A DNA stretch of 64,000 bases, taken from Nocardia salmonicida NBRC 13393 (GTDB lineage Bacteria > Actinomycetota > Actinomycetes > Mycobacteriales > Mycobacteriaceae). Each line of letters opens with the position of its first letter. Positions within the stretch are counted from its first letter, which is position 1. Below, piece by piece: positions 1 through 8,047 of the stretch. The stretch covers positions 54,669 to 118,668 of the forward strand of contig NZ_BDBR01000036.1 of the NCBI RefSeq assembly GCF_001613085.1, in the 5' to 3' direction. The translations under genes were made by a program, and so were the position numbers. The notes under the pieces were generated by a model. It did no database searches. It was not told the DNA's origin and worked only from the letters and a program-made list of their open reading frames with translations.

Positions 1-128
1 TCGTCGCGATCACCGCGTACCGACAACACCCGGTCGGCGTCGTCGAGAGTGAGCGTGAGACCGCAGACGGCCTCACACAGCGGACAGGTACGCAGAGCGG
101 TCCGAGAAGACAGCGAACGAGAAGCCAT
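1..128 (-). CDS. Molybdopterin-dependent oxidoreductase, N-terminal fragment (runs off the window)
   Basis: Only the first 42 codons are inside the window; the rest lies before base 1. From an ATG at 126-128 the minus strand encodes a start followed by CPLCEAVCGL and a segment ending in VLSVRGDRD. This is the CxxCxxxC [4Fe-4S]-binding beginning of the Mo/W-bis-MGD oxidoreductase family (formate dehydrogenase, nitrate reductase and BisC relatives). These enzymes use the N-terminal cluster to pass electrons to a molybdopterin active site. The substrate cannot be judged from so little sequence. No Tat signal precedes the cysteines, so a cytoplasmic enzyme is likely. The family assignment is fairly secure from the cysteine spacing alone. 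Confidence 0.8.
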   Translation of the reverse strand, partial: MASRSLSSRTALRTCPLCEAVCGLTLTLDDADRVLSVRGDRD

Positions 129-235
129 GTCTCATGCTTACGCCCACCGGGGTGGGCGATGGCCGGAAACGCCGAAAACCCGCGAGCTGCGACGTCGGGG
201 AGGCGTCGCGGATCGCGGGTTCGGGCTGGTTCAGG

Positions 236-742
236 TCAGCTGGCCAGAGTCAGCGCGGTGCGCTTGCCGGTCTGCTTGGTGCCGGACTGCTTGCGCGCCA
301 TCGCCGAGCGCACGGCCGCACCGAGGGCGACGACCGGCGGGATCCAGCGGGCCTCGGTGGGAGCGACACTCCAGGAGGCGCTGCCCGCGGCCAGCTGGGT
401 CGGCGGCAGCGGGATGCTCGCACCGTCGGTGTGCACGATGACGCCGGCCTCACGCATGGCCTCGATCGCCATGGCGGCCTTGCGGACTCCGGTGACCAGG
501 TGGATCTCGCGACGCTCCTGGCCCGGGATCTCGATCACGGGGCCGGACAGGTTGTTGGCGCGCAGGAAGCGGCGGACATCGCCCGCGATCTCACCGGTGA
601 TCTCGATGGCCGAGACCTCGTCATCGGTGATCAAGCACAGACCATTGGTGGTTTCAGCGACCGTCCATCCACGCGCGGTGTACTCCTGCGCGGCGGCACC
701 TTTGTCGGCGGCCGTAGTGGTGGTCGGAAACGTCGTGCGCAC
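236..742 (-). CDS. Small protein resembling an actinobacterial DNA primase/polymerase N-terminal domain
   Basis: A 168-residue soluble protein. The central part (about residues 45-135) has the look of the bifunctional primase/polymerase N-terminal fold that is common as stand-alone genes in actinomycetes. It has a sheet with isoleucine-rich strands followed by the segment HTDGASIPLPPTQ and a later tryptophan-proline motif (about residues 125-135), which in that family form the LPPS-type loop. I cannot see a clear set of catalytic acidic residues, so it may be a non-catalytic relative. The C-terminal 30 residues are basic and alanine-rich. It sits between a molybdoenzyme gene and a DUF4282 gene on the opposite strand, which gives no functional hint. 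The family call is tentative; hypothetical protein is the safe label. Confidence 0.55.
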   Translation of the reverse strand: MRTTFPTTTTAADKGAAAQEYTARGWTVAETTNGLCLITDDEVSAIEITGEIAGDVRRFLRANNLSGPVIEIPGQERREIHLVTGVRKAAMAIEAMREAGVIVHTDGASIPLPPTQLAAGSASWSVAPTEARWIPPVVALGAAVRSAMARKQSGTKQTGKRTALTLAS

Positions 743-936
743 TGTGTGTTCTCCATTCCCCGAAGAGCTCTGTTCCTGCGTTCATGGGCGTATCGGCGCG
801 GGGTAGTCCACTTGTTACGCCGTTACCGAAAAATATTCGAGAGTGTCTGCTTCGTCTCAGTTCGGTAACCTTCGCTATCGCAGGTATGGCGCCGCCCGGG
901 TTGGCGTAGGGGCCGAAAGCGGGCAGGATTCGGACT

Positions 937-1521
937 ATGACCGAAGCGCCTGGCACCCCCGAGTCGAACGACGAGGATGCCGAGGAGTTCGAAGCCGAAT
1001 CGCGTTGGCTCTCTTGGAAAGAGAGCGACGGAAAGCGTCCGGCTCGTCCTGCCGAGGGTACGTACGAGGCAGACCTGGCACGCGACGCGGGGTTCGAAGA
1101 GCCCTTCCGCACTACCGGTTCGGCCAAACAGTGGGCTGCCGAAGCGGGCCGTTCCCTGCTCGACGTGCAGTTCCGCAGGCCCGCGACCAGGACATTGCTG
1201 CCGCTCGCCTACGTTCTCGGCGTCGTTTCCTTCGGCATCGGCGTGCCGATCGCGCTCACGGTGCTGATGTGGAGGGCCTCGGCGCTGCTGGGGGTGCTCG
1301 CCGCGCTCGTCGCCGTGCCGCTGGGGCTCACCATCGCGGCCTCGGTGCGCCTGATGCTCGAATTCGCCGACAACGCGGCCCGGCTGGCAGGCCGCGTCGA
1401 GCACATCAGCGAACTGGCCGATGGCCTGTTCCAGGCCCTGTCCGATGTCGCCGAGCCGGTGAACCAACTCTCCGAAGATGTTCGAGCAGTGCAGTTCTGG
1501 CGGTTCCGCAAGAAAAAATAG
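937..1521 (+). CDS. DUF4282-type membrane protein
   Basis: A 194-residue protein with an acidic, serine-poor N-terminal third (residues 1-70), then two hydrophobic helices at about residues 85-108 and 112-135, and a charged amphipathic tail ending in RKKK. This layout (disordered head, one helical hairpin, coiled tail with regularly spaced LAD/VAE heptads) matches the DUF4282 family of small actinobacterial membrane proteins, whose function is unknown. The gene stands alone between opposite-strand and same-strand neighbours with gaps over 100 bp on both sides, so it is probably monocistronic. The start ATG is the first in frame and places the acidic head intact. Confidence 0.7.
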   Translation: MTEAPGTPESNDEDAEEFEAESRWLSWKESDGKRPARPAEGTYEADLARDAGFEEPFRTTGSAKQWAAEAGRSLLDVQFRRPATRTLLPLAYVLGVVSFGIGVPIALTVLMWRASALLGVLAALVAVPLGLTIAASVRLMLEFADNAARLAGRVEHISELADGLFQALSDVAEPVNQLSEDVRAVQFWRFRKKK

Positions 1522-1644
1522 GTCTTGCGCAGTGTCCGATTCATTGTGAAACAATCCGTACGCAGATCCGACGATATGTCGGCCGCGTAGGGCGGTCTCC
1601 GAAAGTTCTGTCCGGAGGCCGGAGTTCGGATACAGGGGGGAAGT

Positions 1645-2490
1645 ATGGCTTCACCACAGGGCGTCACGGGTTCCACGATGCCGCGCAGGCAGTTGGGCAG
1701 GCACTTACGTGACCTGCGCAATCGTGCGCGGATGACAACGAGAACCGCGGCGGCGCAACTGGAGTGGTCGGAAGCGAAGATCTGGCGGATCGAAACGGGG
1801 CAGACGTCGTTGCGCAGCCTCGACGTCGAGGCCATGTGCAAGGTGTACGGCGCGCCGGCCGATCTGGTCGAACCGCTGGCCGCCCTGGCTCGCGAAACCA
1901 AGGCGCGGGGTTGGTGGACGAGCTACGGCGATGTGATCGCGGAGGGCTTCGAGGTCTACATCGGCCTCGAGGAAGCCGCGTCGGGGCTGGCACTCTACGA
2001 GGACGGCCTGATCCCGGCGCTGTTGCAGACTCAGGACTACGCGAAAGCGCTGTTCGAGCAAACGATTCCGGACCTGACCGAGGCAGAGCTCGAGCGCAGG
2101 CTGCGGGTGCTCGCCGCCAGGCAGGCCCTGGTCACCAGGGCCGATGCCCCGTTGCGGCTGGACGTGGTGCTGGCCGAGTCGGTGCTCACCCGCTTCATCG
2201 GTGACGAGCGCGTGCGCGCGGGCCAGCTCGCGCGATTGCGGGAGCTGGCCGAGCGCGACACGGTGCGCATCCAGGTGGTTCCCGGCGATTCCGGCTATCA
2301 CGCCGGTCTCGAATCCGGCCGGTTCGTGATCCTGGATTTCGGGGTCGACGATTCGGTGGATCGACCGGAGCCGCCGGTGGTCTACGTGGAAACCTTCGCG
2401 GGCAGCAGCTATCTGGACAAACCGGCCGAATGCGACCGCTACCGGCGGGCGTTCACCGACATCACCGTGGCGGCTACGGGCACGCTGTAG
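1645..2490 (+). CDS. XRE-family regulator with DUF5753 domain
   Basis: A 281-residue regulator. Residues about 15-70 form a Cro/C1-type helix-turn-helix (LGRHLRDLRNRARMTTRTAA, then WSEAKIWRIETGQ), and residues 100-275 form the DUF5753 domain (IPALLQTQDYAKALF and later VYVETFAG). This architecture is very common in Streptomyces and Nocardia, where it often sits beside a small DUF397 protein. No DUF397 gene is visible here, so this one is a solo regulator. A GGGGGGAAG ribosome site lies directly upstream of the ATG at 1645; an internal ATG at 1678 is a less likely start. Its 3' end overlaps the convergent MarR gene by 17 bp. Targets are unknown. Confidence 0.9.
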   Translation: MASPQGVTGSTMPRRQLGRHLRDLRNRARMTTRTAAAQLEWSEAKIWRIETGQTSLRSLDVEAMCKVYGAPADLVEPLAALARETKARGWWTSYGDVIAEGFEVYIGLEEAASGLALYEDGLIPALLQTQDYAKALFEQTIPDLTEAELERRLRVLAARQALVTRADAPLRLDVVLAESVLTRFIGDERVRAGQLARLRELAERDTVRIQVVPGDSGYHAGLESGRFVILDFGVDDSVDRPEPPVVYVETFAGSSYLDKPAECDRYRRAFTDITVAATGTL

Positions 2491-2893
2491 GGCTGTCCCA
2501 CGACCCGGCGAGCACCGAACGGTGGGTGGGCAGGGCGCGGTCGTAGACCGCCCTGCCCTTGTCGGTGAGTTGGACGAAGATGGCGCGACGGTCGAGATCG
2601 CACATGCTCCGCTCGACCAGTCCGTCGCGTTCCAGTCTGGCCACCGCGCGCGACAGCGCGCTCTGGCTCAGGTAGATGTCCTGGGCCAGTTCCGTCATGC
2701 GGTACTTCTGACACGCCGCGTCGACCAGCCGGTCCAGCGTTTCGAATTCGCTGAGGCCGATCTCGTGGTCCCTTTGGAGCGCCTTCTCCAGGGCGCAACT
2801 CACGGCGGCATGCCTGCCGAGCAGTTCGCGCCACTGACCGACCAGCTCGGTGGGCGCTTCAGTGCGCCGAGCTGACGTTGCGGCCGGGTTCAT
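2474..2893 (-). CDS. MarR-family transcriptional regulator
   Basis: A 139-residue winged-helix regulator. The recognition helix region reads YLSQSALSRAVARLERDGL (residues about 75-93), followed by the wing with the conserved DRRAIFVQLTDKGR motif (about 100-113). Flanking helices provide the dimer interface. MarR proteins usually repress a divergent transporter or enzyme gene and release DNA on binding a small lipophilic molecule. Here the divergent gene 85 bp away is an MFS drug-exporter-type transporter, and the gap contains two copies of an ATGCNNNNGCAT palindrome that are the natural operator candidates. The last codons overlap the 3' end of the upstream XRE regulator gene. Confidence 0.9.
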   Translation of the reverse strand: MNPAATSARRTEAPTELVGQWRELLGRHAAVSCALEKALQRDHEIGLSEFETLDRLVDAACQKYRMTELAQDIYLSQSALSRAVARLERDGLVERSMCDLDRRAIFVQLTDKGRAVYDRALPTHRSVLAGSWDSPTACP

Positions 2894-2922
2894 GGCCTCA
2901 TCTTAGTGGTCCGCCCCTGTTC

Positions 2923-2964
2923 ATGCAACGGCATTTTATGTGTTGGCAATTAATGCACACGCAT
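2923..2964. promoter_or_regulatory. Twin palindromes, candidate MarR operators
   Basis: Two copies of ATGCNNNNGCAT (2923-2934 and 2953-2964) lie 30 bp centre to centre between the divergent MarR and MFS genes. The second overlaps a plausible promoter for the transporter (TTGGCA at 2943-2948 and TGTAAT at 2964-2969). Their position and symmetry fit binding by the adjacent MarR protein; that binding is inferred, not shown. Confidence 0.55.
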
Positions 2965-2978
2965 GTAATGTCCTCCGC

Positions 2979-4457
2979 ATGACTTCGCCAGCAACGCTTT
3001 CGGCCGCAGATCAGGCGACCGATCCCACCAGGTGGCCCCTCCGGCTCTGGGGCATGCTGATCACTCTGTGCATCGTTCTCTTCCTCGACGGGCTCGACGT
3101 CTCGATGATCGGCGTCGCGCTGCCGTCCATCGGCGCCGAACTCGATCTGTCCACCTCCACCCTGCAGTGGCTCGTCAGCGGCTACATCCTCGGCTACGGC
3201 GGCCTGTTGCTGCTGGGCGGACGCACCGCCGACCTGCTCGGACGCCGCAAGGTCTTCCTCATCGCACTCGCGGTGTTCGCCGTCGCATCACTGGTCGGCG
3301 GCCTGGTGAGCGACCCCGCTCTGCTGATCGCCACCCGTTTCGTCAAGGGCCTGGCCGCCGCGTTCACCGCGCCGACCGGCCTGTCGATCATCACCACCAC
3401 GTTCGCCGAAGGAAAAGCGCGCAACAAGGCGCTGTCGATCTACACCGTCTTCGGTGCGGGCGGCTACTCCATGGGTCTGCTGTTCGGTGGCCTGATGACC
3501 GGCGTCGGCTGGCGCTGGACCTTCCTGCTGCCCGTCCCGATCGCCGTCGCCGCGCTGATCGCCGCGTTCGCGCTGGTGCCCGAGGACGGTAAGGCCGAAG
3601 AGGGCGGACACGATCTACTCGGTGCGCTCCTGTCGACGGCGGGCATGTTGTTGCTGGTCTACACCGTGGTCACCGCGCCGGAAGTCGGATGGGCCTCGGG
3701 CCGCACCATCGGTTCGTTCCTCGCCGTGATCGCCCTGTTCGCCGCGTTCGTCGTCACCGAACAGCGCGTGAAGCACCCGCTGGTTCGCCTCGGCATCCTG
3801 CGCAAGGCCTCGCTCGTGCGAGCCAGCCTGGCCATCATCGCGGTCGCCGGTTCGTACTTCTCCTGGCAGTTCATCGTGACCCTGTACATGCAGGACACCC
3901 TGGAATGGTCGGCGCTGAAGCTGGCGATGGCCCTGCTGCCGGTGGGCATCCTGGTCGTCGGGTCGGCGTTCTTCTCCGAGAAGCTGATCGACCGTTTCGG
4001 CACCGGGCCGGTCATCGCGGTCACCATGAGCGTGATGGCGATCGGCTACCTGCTGTTCCTGCGGATCGACACGGCACCCGGCTACTTCACCGTGCTGCTG
4101 CCCGCGATCCTGTTGATCGGCATCGGCTGGGTCGGTTTCCCGGCGATCAATGTGCAGGCCACCAGCGGTATCGACGACGACGAACAGGGTCTCGCGGCAG
4201 GCGTGCTGCAGACCTCCATGCAGGTCGGCGCGGCCATCGTGCTCGCGGTGACCACCGCCATCGTCACCTCCGGCGGGCACGGAACGAGTGCCACTCCGCA
4301 ACAGATGCTCGACACCTACCGGCCGGGCCTCGAGTTCGCGGCGGGCGTCACCATCGTCGGCGCGCTGGTCGCACTGACGGTGTTCCTGCCCAGGTTCCGC
4401 AAGCCCGCCCAGGACACACCGGTCGTCGAGGCGAAGGTTCTCGAACCGGTCGCCTGA
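2979..4457 (+). CDS. MFS transporter of the DHA2 (14-helix drug:proton antiporter) type
   Basis: A 492-residue permease with about 14 hydrophobic segments. Motif A is present after helix 2 (GGRTADLLGRRK) and the antiporter motif C region follows in helix 5. A GFPAINVQATSGI segment with the following LAAGVLQTSMQVG helix is typical of EmrB/QacA relatives that export drugs, dyes or metabolites from the cytoplasm. The ATG at 2979 is preferred over a GTG 39 bp upstream, because the earlier start would put the promoter and the second operator palindrome inside the gene. It is divergent from, and probably repressed by, the MarR protein. The gene ends just before a strong hairpin. Confidence 0.9.
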   Translation: MTSPATLSAADQATDPTRWPLRLWGMLITLCIVLFLDGLDVSMIGVALPSIGAELDLSTSTLQWLVSGYILGYGGLLLLGGRTADLLGRRKVFLIALAVFAVASLVGGLVSDPALLIATRFVKGLAAAFTAPTGLSIITTTFAEGKARNKALSIYTVFGAGGYSMGLLFGGLMTGVGWRWTFLLPVPIAVAALIAAFALVPEDGKAEEGGHDLLGALLSTAGMLLLVYTVVTAPEVGWASGRTIGSFLAVIALFAAFVVTEQRVKHPLVRLGILRKASLVRASLAIIAVAGSYFSWQFIVTLYMQDTLEWSALKLAMALLPVGILVVGSAFFSEKLIDRFGTGPVIAVTMSVMAIGYLLFLRIDTAPGYFTVLLPAILLIGIGWVGFPAINVQATSGIDDDEQGLAAGVLQTSMQVGAAIVLAVTTAIVTSGGHGTSATPQQMLDTYRPGLEFAAGVTIVGALVALTVFLPRFRKPAQDTPVVEAKVLEPVA

Positions 4458-4470
4458 TCGGATAACGCCG

Positions 4471-4501
4471 AACGGCACCACCTCGCGCGGGTGGTGCCGT
4501 T
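4471..4501. terminator. Bidirectional hairpin between MFS and rmlC
   Basis: Arms 4471-4482 and 4490-4501 are perfectly complementary (AACGGCACCACC and its complement) with a 7-base loop. It lies between two convergent genes and so can end both transcripts. Confidence 0.8.
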
Positions 4502-4517
4502 CAGCGTTTCACGTGAA

Positions 4518-5069
4518 TCAGTCGGAAAACTTCGGCGCTGCTTCGTCTTTCGCCGAGCGAACGTAGGTCAGCGGGCGGCCGTCGCGGCCCTCGGTCGGCC
4601 AGGCGATAGCGAGGCGCGGATCGAAAGCGTCCATGTCCCTGTCGAATTCGGGGGAGTACTCAAGCGAGCAGAGGTAGGTCACCGTCGAGCGGTTCTCCAG
4701 CGAGAGGATGGCATGGCCGAGGCCCTCGGACAGGAACACCGAGCGGCGCGACACGTCATCGAGCAACACACTGTCCCACCGGCCGTAGGTCGGCGAGCCG
4801 GGTCGCAGGTCGACCACCACGTCCAGGAACGCACCGCGTACACAGGTCACATACTTGGCCTGACCGGGCGGATCGTCGGTGTAATGGATCCCGCGCAGCA
4901 CCCCGGCCGCCGAGACGGAGGTGTTCACCTGGTGCAGTTCGAACGGGCGCCCGGTGGCCTTCTCGAACTCCGAGGCCTTGAACGACTCACAGAACATGCC
5001 GCGGTCGTCGCCGAGCAGACGCGGGGTCACCACCCAGGCGCCAGGGATCGCCAGTTCACGAAACTCCAT
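4518..5069 (-). CDS. rmlC: dTDP-4-dehydrorhamnose 3,5-epimerase
   Basis: A 183-residue cupin enzyme of the dTDP-L-rhamnose pathway: it epimerises dTDP-4-keto-6-deoxyglucose at C3 and C5. Seen in the sequence: the DDRGMFCESF entry strand (about 21-30), the RGIHY motif with the catalytic histidine (about residue 62), and the SEGLGHAILSLE strand with the DPRLAIAWP motif near the C-terminus. Length matches the family. It is the second gene of a two-gene unit, only 3 bp after rmlA. Rhamnose is part of the linker joining arabinogalactan to peptidoglycan in mycolate bacteria, which fits the galactan genes further along. rmlD is not in this window. Confidence 0.93.
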   Translation of the reverse strand: MEFRELAIPGAWVVTPRLLGDDRGMFCESFKASEFEKATGRPFELHQVNTSVSAAGVLRGIHYTDDPPGQAKYVTCVRGAFLDVVVDLRPGSPTYGRWDSVLLDDVSRRSVFLSEGLGHAILSLENRSTVTYLCSLEYSPEFDRDMDAFDPRLAIAWPTEGRDGRPLTYVRSAKDEAAPKFSD

Positions 5070-5072
5070 GCG

Positions 5073-5945
5073 TTACCAGTCTTTTCCGCGGTCGATCAGA
5101 TCCAGCAGGTAGCGGCCGTAGCCCGAGCGCACCATCGGTTCGGCGAGCTTGCACAGCTGTTCGTCGGAGATCAGGCCGCGCCGCCACGCCACTTCTTCCG
5201 GCACGCCGATCTTGAGGCCCTGACGTTCCTCGATGGTGCGCACGTAATTGGCGGCATCGAGCAGGGAGTCGAAGGTGCCGGTGTCGAGCCAGGCGGTGCC
5301 GCGCGCCAGCACGTCGACACTGAGCCGGTTCTGTTCGAGATAGGCGCGGTTGATGTCGGTGATCTCGTACTCCCCGCGCGCCGACGGGCGTAGCTCGCGG
5401 GCGATCTCGACCACGTCGTTGTCGTAGAAGTAGAGGCCGGGGATGGCGTAGTTCGAGCGCGGGACCTTCGGCTTCTCCTCGATGGAGACCGCGCGGCCGT
5501 GATCGAACTCCACCACGCCGTACGCGGTGGGGTCCTTCACCCAGTAGGCGAACACCGCGCCGCCGTCGATGTCGTGGAAGCGTTCCAGGCTGGCGCCGAG
5601 ACCGGGTCCGTGGAAGATGTTGTCGCCGAGGACCAGCGCCGCGGGTTCGGTGCCGATGTGGTCGGCCCCCAGTACGAAGGCCCGTGCGAGGCCGTCGGGT
5701 TCGGGCTGCACCACATAGCTGATCGCGACGCCGAACTGACTGCCGTCGCCCAGCAATCGGGAAAACGCGTCGGCGTCCTCCGGCGTGGTGATCACCAGAA
5801 TGTCGTCGATCCCTGCCAGCATGAGGGTGGACAGCGGGTAGTAGACCATGGGTTTGTCGTAGACCGGGACGAGCTGCTTGCTCACCCCGCGCGTGATCGG
5901 GTGCAACCGTGAGCCGGTGCCGCCCGCCAAGATGATTCCGCGCAT
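5073..5945 (-). CDS. rmlA: Glucose-1-phosphate thymidylyltransferase
   Basis: A 290-residue nucleotidyltransferase that makes dTDP-glucose from dTTP and glucose 1-phosphate, the first step to dTDP-rhamnose. The signature loop MRGIILAGGTGSRLHP opens the protein, followed by KQLVPVYDKPMVYYPLS (substrate loop), VLGDNIFHG (metal-binding Asp), IEEKPKVPRSNYAI and the ending common to RmlA proteins. The ATG at 5945 is chosen because it starts directly at the nucleotide-binding loop as in characterised family members; a TTG 9 bp upstream is possible. It is co-transcribed with rmlC. A 244-bp divergent gap with two inverted repeats separates it from the esterase gene. Confidence 0.94.
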   Translation of the reverse strand: MRGIILAGGTGSRLHPITRGVSKQLVPVYDKPMVYYPLSTLMLAGIDDILVITTPEDADAFSRLLGDGSQFGVAISYVVQPEPDGLARAFVLGADHIGTEPAALVLGDNIFHGPGLGASLERFHDIDGGAVFAYWVKDPTAYGVVEFDHGRAVSIEEKPKVPRSNYAIPGLYFYDNDVVEIARELRPSARGEYEITDINRAYLEQNRLSVDVLARGTAWLDTGTFDSLLDAANYVRTIEERQGLKIGVPEEVAWRRGLISDEQLCKLAEPMVRSGYGRYLLDLIDRGKDW

Positions 5946-6087
5946 AGGTGGCAAGTCTGCCAGTTCCCTCCTCCCCGGAGACGGGGAGGTTCCGACACGT
6001 CGTCGAATTGATCACGAACGTTTGATGGCCGGGTGTGTCGGGCGATAACTGAGACAGACATGGCGCTCATCTGATTATGTGAGCTCC

Positions 6088-6129
6088 GATGTGTGAAACA
6101 TCACTGTGTTAGATGTCAGCGCCGACATC
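6088..6129. promoter_or_regulatory. Two inverted repeats with GATGT/ACATC arms
   Basis: 6088-6102 is GATGT, five bases, ACATC; 6112-6129 is GATGTC, six bases, GACATC. Both lie in the divergent gap between rmlA and the esterase gene and share the arm sequence, so they may be a paired operator. No regulator is encoded beside them. Confidence 0.35.
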
Positions 6130-6189
6130 CGATCCGGGGGGTTACGCCTTGATCAGGGGTCGACGCGCCAGCTGTGAGGTAGGTGCGCG

Positions 6190-7233
6190 ATGGTAACCAC
6201 GAAGATCACCGGCGTGATGGGTGGGCTCGCGCCCGTGGCCCCGATCGGCACCACGAGTAGGCCGGAGCCGGGCATCATCGTCAACTCCGGCCGGATCAGC
6301 ACCTCCTCGCGGGTCCTGATGGGCGCCTGCCTCGGCCTGATCGGACCGCTGCTGCGCACCGTGCCGATCAACCGGGCCACCATTCCGGTCGGCGCCGTCG
6401 CGGTCGACCTGTTGTCGCGGCTGCGGCCCGAACCCCACGGCATCGAACGCGAGCAGATCCAGCTCAGCGATTTCAAGATGGAGATGGTGCGGCCCGCGGG
6501 CGGCTCGCGCGCGCTGCGCCACGGCGCGGTGCTGTACATGCACGGCGGCGGATTCGCGGTCTGCGGGTTGCAGACGCATCGCGCGATCGCGGCTGGACTG
6601 GCCAGGCGCACCGGACTGCCCGTACTCAATGTCGAATACCGGCAGCTGCCCGGCTCGATCGACGCGGCGATCGACGACTGCGTGCTCGCATACCGCTGGC
6701 TGCTTCGCCACGGCGCCGATCCGGCGCGCATCGTGTTCGCCGGTGATTCGGCGGGTGGGTTCCTGACCTTCGCCACCGCGATCCGCTCCCGCGAGATCGG
6801 CCTGCCGCTGCCCGCCGCCCTCGTCGGCCTCAGTCCGCTGCTCGATCTGGATTACCGGGCCAAAGAGGGGTACGTCAATGTCAACCGGGATGCCTACCTT
6901 CCGCTGAAAGGGCTCGAGGCTGTTGTCCACCTCGGCGCCGAGCACGAAGGTCCGCTCGATCCCGCGCTGTCGCCGGTCAACGCCGACCTGGCGGGAATGC
7001 CGCCGGTCCTGCTCATCGCGGCGGAGGACGAACTGCTGCGCTACGACTGTGAACTGATGGCCCAGCGGCTCACCGCCGCGGGCGTGCCGAACACGCTGGA
7101 GCTGTGGCGTGGGCAGGTGCACGCGTTCATGAGCATCCTGCCGAGCATGCCGGAGAGTCGTTCGGCGCTGGGACGGGTGGCGAAGTTCGTCCGCGGCGCG
7201 GTGGAACCGGCCCAGCGGGCCCGCACGGCCTGA
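6190..7233 (+). CDS. HSL-type alpha/beta hydrolase (esterase/lipase)
   Basis: A 347-residue hydrolase of the hormone-sensitive-lipase family. The oxyanion motif HGGGF is at about 118-122, the nucleophile elbow GDSAGG places Ser187, and the acid (AAEDELLRYD, about 281-290) and histidine (GQVHAFMS, about 311-318) complete the triad. Such enzymes hydrolyse short- to medium-chain acyl esters. The first 60 residues are an amphipathic or weakly hydrophobic extension without a clear signal peptide. GAGGTAGG precedes the ATG at suitable spacing. The gene is monocistronic, divergent from rmlA, and ends at a strong hairpin. Confidence 0.9.
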   Translation: MVTTKITGVMGGLAPVAPIGTTSRPEPGIIVNSGRISTSSRVLMGACLGLIGPLLRTVPINRATIPVGAVAVDLLSRLRPEPHGIEREQIQLSDFKMEMVRPAGGSRALRHGAVLYMHGGGFAVCGLQTHRAIAAGLARRTGLPVLNVEYRQLPGSIDAAIDDCVLAYRWLLRHGADPARIVFAGDSAGGFLTFATAIRSREIGLPLPAALVGLSPLLDLDYRAKEGYVNVNRDAYLPLKGLEAVVHLGAEHEGPLDPALSPVNADLAGMPPVLLIAAEDELLRYDCELMAQRLTAAGVPNTLELWRGQVHAFMSILPSMPESRSALGRVAKFVRGAVEPAQRARTA

Positions 7234-7291
7234 GAACGGCTCGGGCGGTTCTGATCACGGTCGGCCGACCGAGCCACCTCGAACGTGAACG

Positions 7292-7327
7292 AAGCGGCCC
7301 CGCTCGGAGATCCGAGCGGGGCCGCTT
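7292..7327. terminator. Bidirectional hairpin
   Basis: Arms 7292-7308 and 7311-7327 form a perfect 17-bp GC-rich stem with a 2-base loop, between the esterase gene and the convergent secreted-protein gene. Confidence 0.85.
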
Positions 7328-7348
7328 TCCTTCTGTCCTACGGCGAAA

Positions 7349-8047
7349 TTACTTGGCCGGGGGGGTGAAGGGCTGGCCGATCGTGGCGAAGTACTGGATC
7401 GCAGCACCGATCGCGACCGGGGCGGTGACGAAGATCTGGCCCAGGATGACGCCGAGGGCGCCGATGCTGGTAGCGCCGACGACGCAACCCGCGAGCGGGC
7501 CCGCGCCGAACAGAGCGAGCAGCACGCCGGTCGCGACCAGGCCGATCGCCGCACCGGTGACACAACCGATGGCAGCGCCGGCGAGGCCGCCGCCCAGGGT
7601 GCCGATGGTGGCGCCCATGGAGATGGTGGAGGTCAGACGGCTCCAGGCGGCCTGCTCACGCTCGTACTCGGTCTTCCACGGCGCTACGTTCTCGTAAGGC
7701 AGGGCGACGGGCTTGTAGACAGCCTTGGCCGGGTCCAGCTGCGGGGTCAGGGTGGCGGTGTTGCCCGAGATCTCGGCCGCGATCGGCAGCTCGAACTCGT
7801 CGAGGCGGAAGGTCAGCGGGGTACCGGCGACGGTGGTGCCGTTGGCAGCCTTGATCTTGAAGGCGCCGTCTTCGACGACCAGCGAGCCCGCGTCGGTGGT
7901 GATGACGGACTTGGAACCGTCGACAACCTCGGCGGTGTAGTTGATCGGGGCGGCCTCTTCGACCGGCGCGGCGTTGACGGTGCCGGCGGTGACGCCCATA
8001 GCAGCAATCAGCAGCGCCGACGTGGCGGCGAATTTCCTCATCAGCAT
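7349..8047 (-). CDS. Secreted or envelope protein with glycine-zipper tail
   Basis: A 232-residue protein of unknown function. Residues 1-27 are a Sec signal peptide (positive MLMRK start, hydrophobic core, VNAAP cleavage site). Residues 30-145 are a beta-rich domain. Residues about 145-222 are hydrophobic and glycine-rich (IGTLGGGLAGAAIGCVTGAA and a second block GPLAGCVVGATSIGALGVIL), a glycine-zipper pattern that usually inserts in membranes. This architecture recurs in Nocardia and Rhodococcus secreted proteins. GAGG lies about 10 bases before the ATG at 8047. It is divergent, across a 325-bp gap, from rmlB. Confidence 0.75.
   Translation of the reverse strand: MLMRKFAATSALLIAAMGVTAGTVNAAPVEEAAPINYTAEVVDGSKSVITTDAGSLVVEDGAFKIKAANGTTVAGTPLTFRLDEFELPIAAEISGNTATLTPQLDPAKAVYKPVALPYENVAPWKTEYEREQAAWSRLTSTISMGATIGTLGGGLAGAAIGCVTGAAIGLVATGVLLALFGAGPLAGCVVGATSIGALGVILGQIFVTAPVAIGAAIQYFATIGQPFTPPAK

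Noticed and set aside
6091..6106. A CRP-like site (TGTGA ... TCAC) before the esterase
   Set aside because: The half-sites are only 4 bp apart instead of 6, so the match is not to the CRP consensus; the sequence is explained better as one of the GATGT/ACATC repeats.
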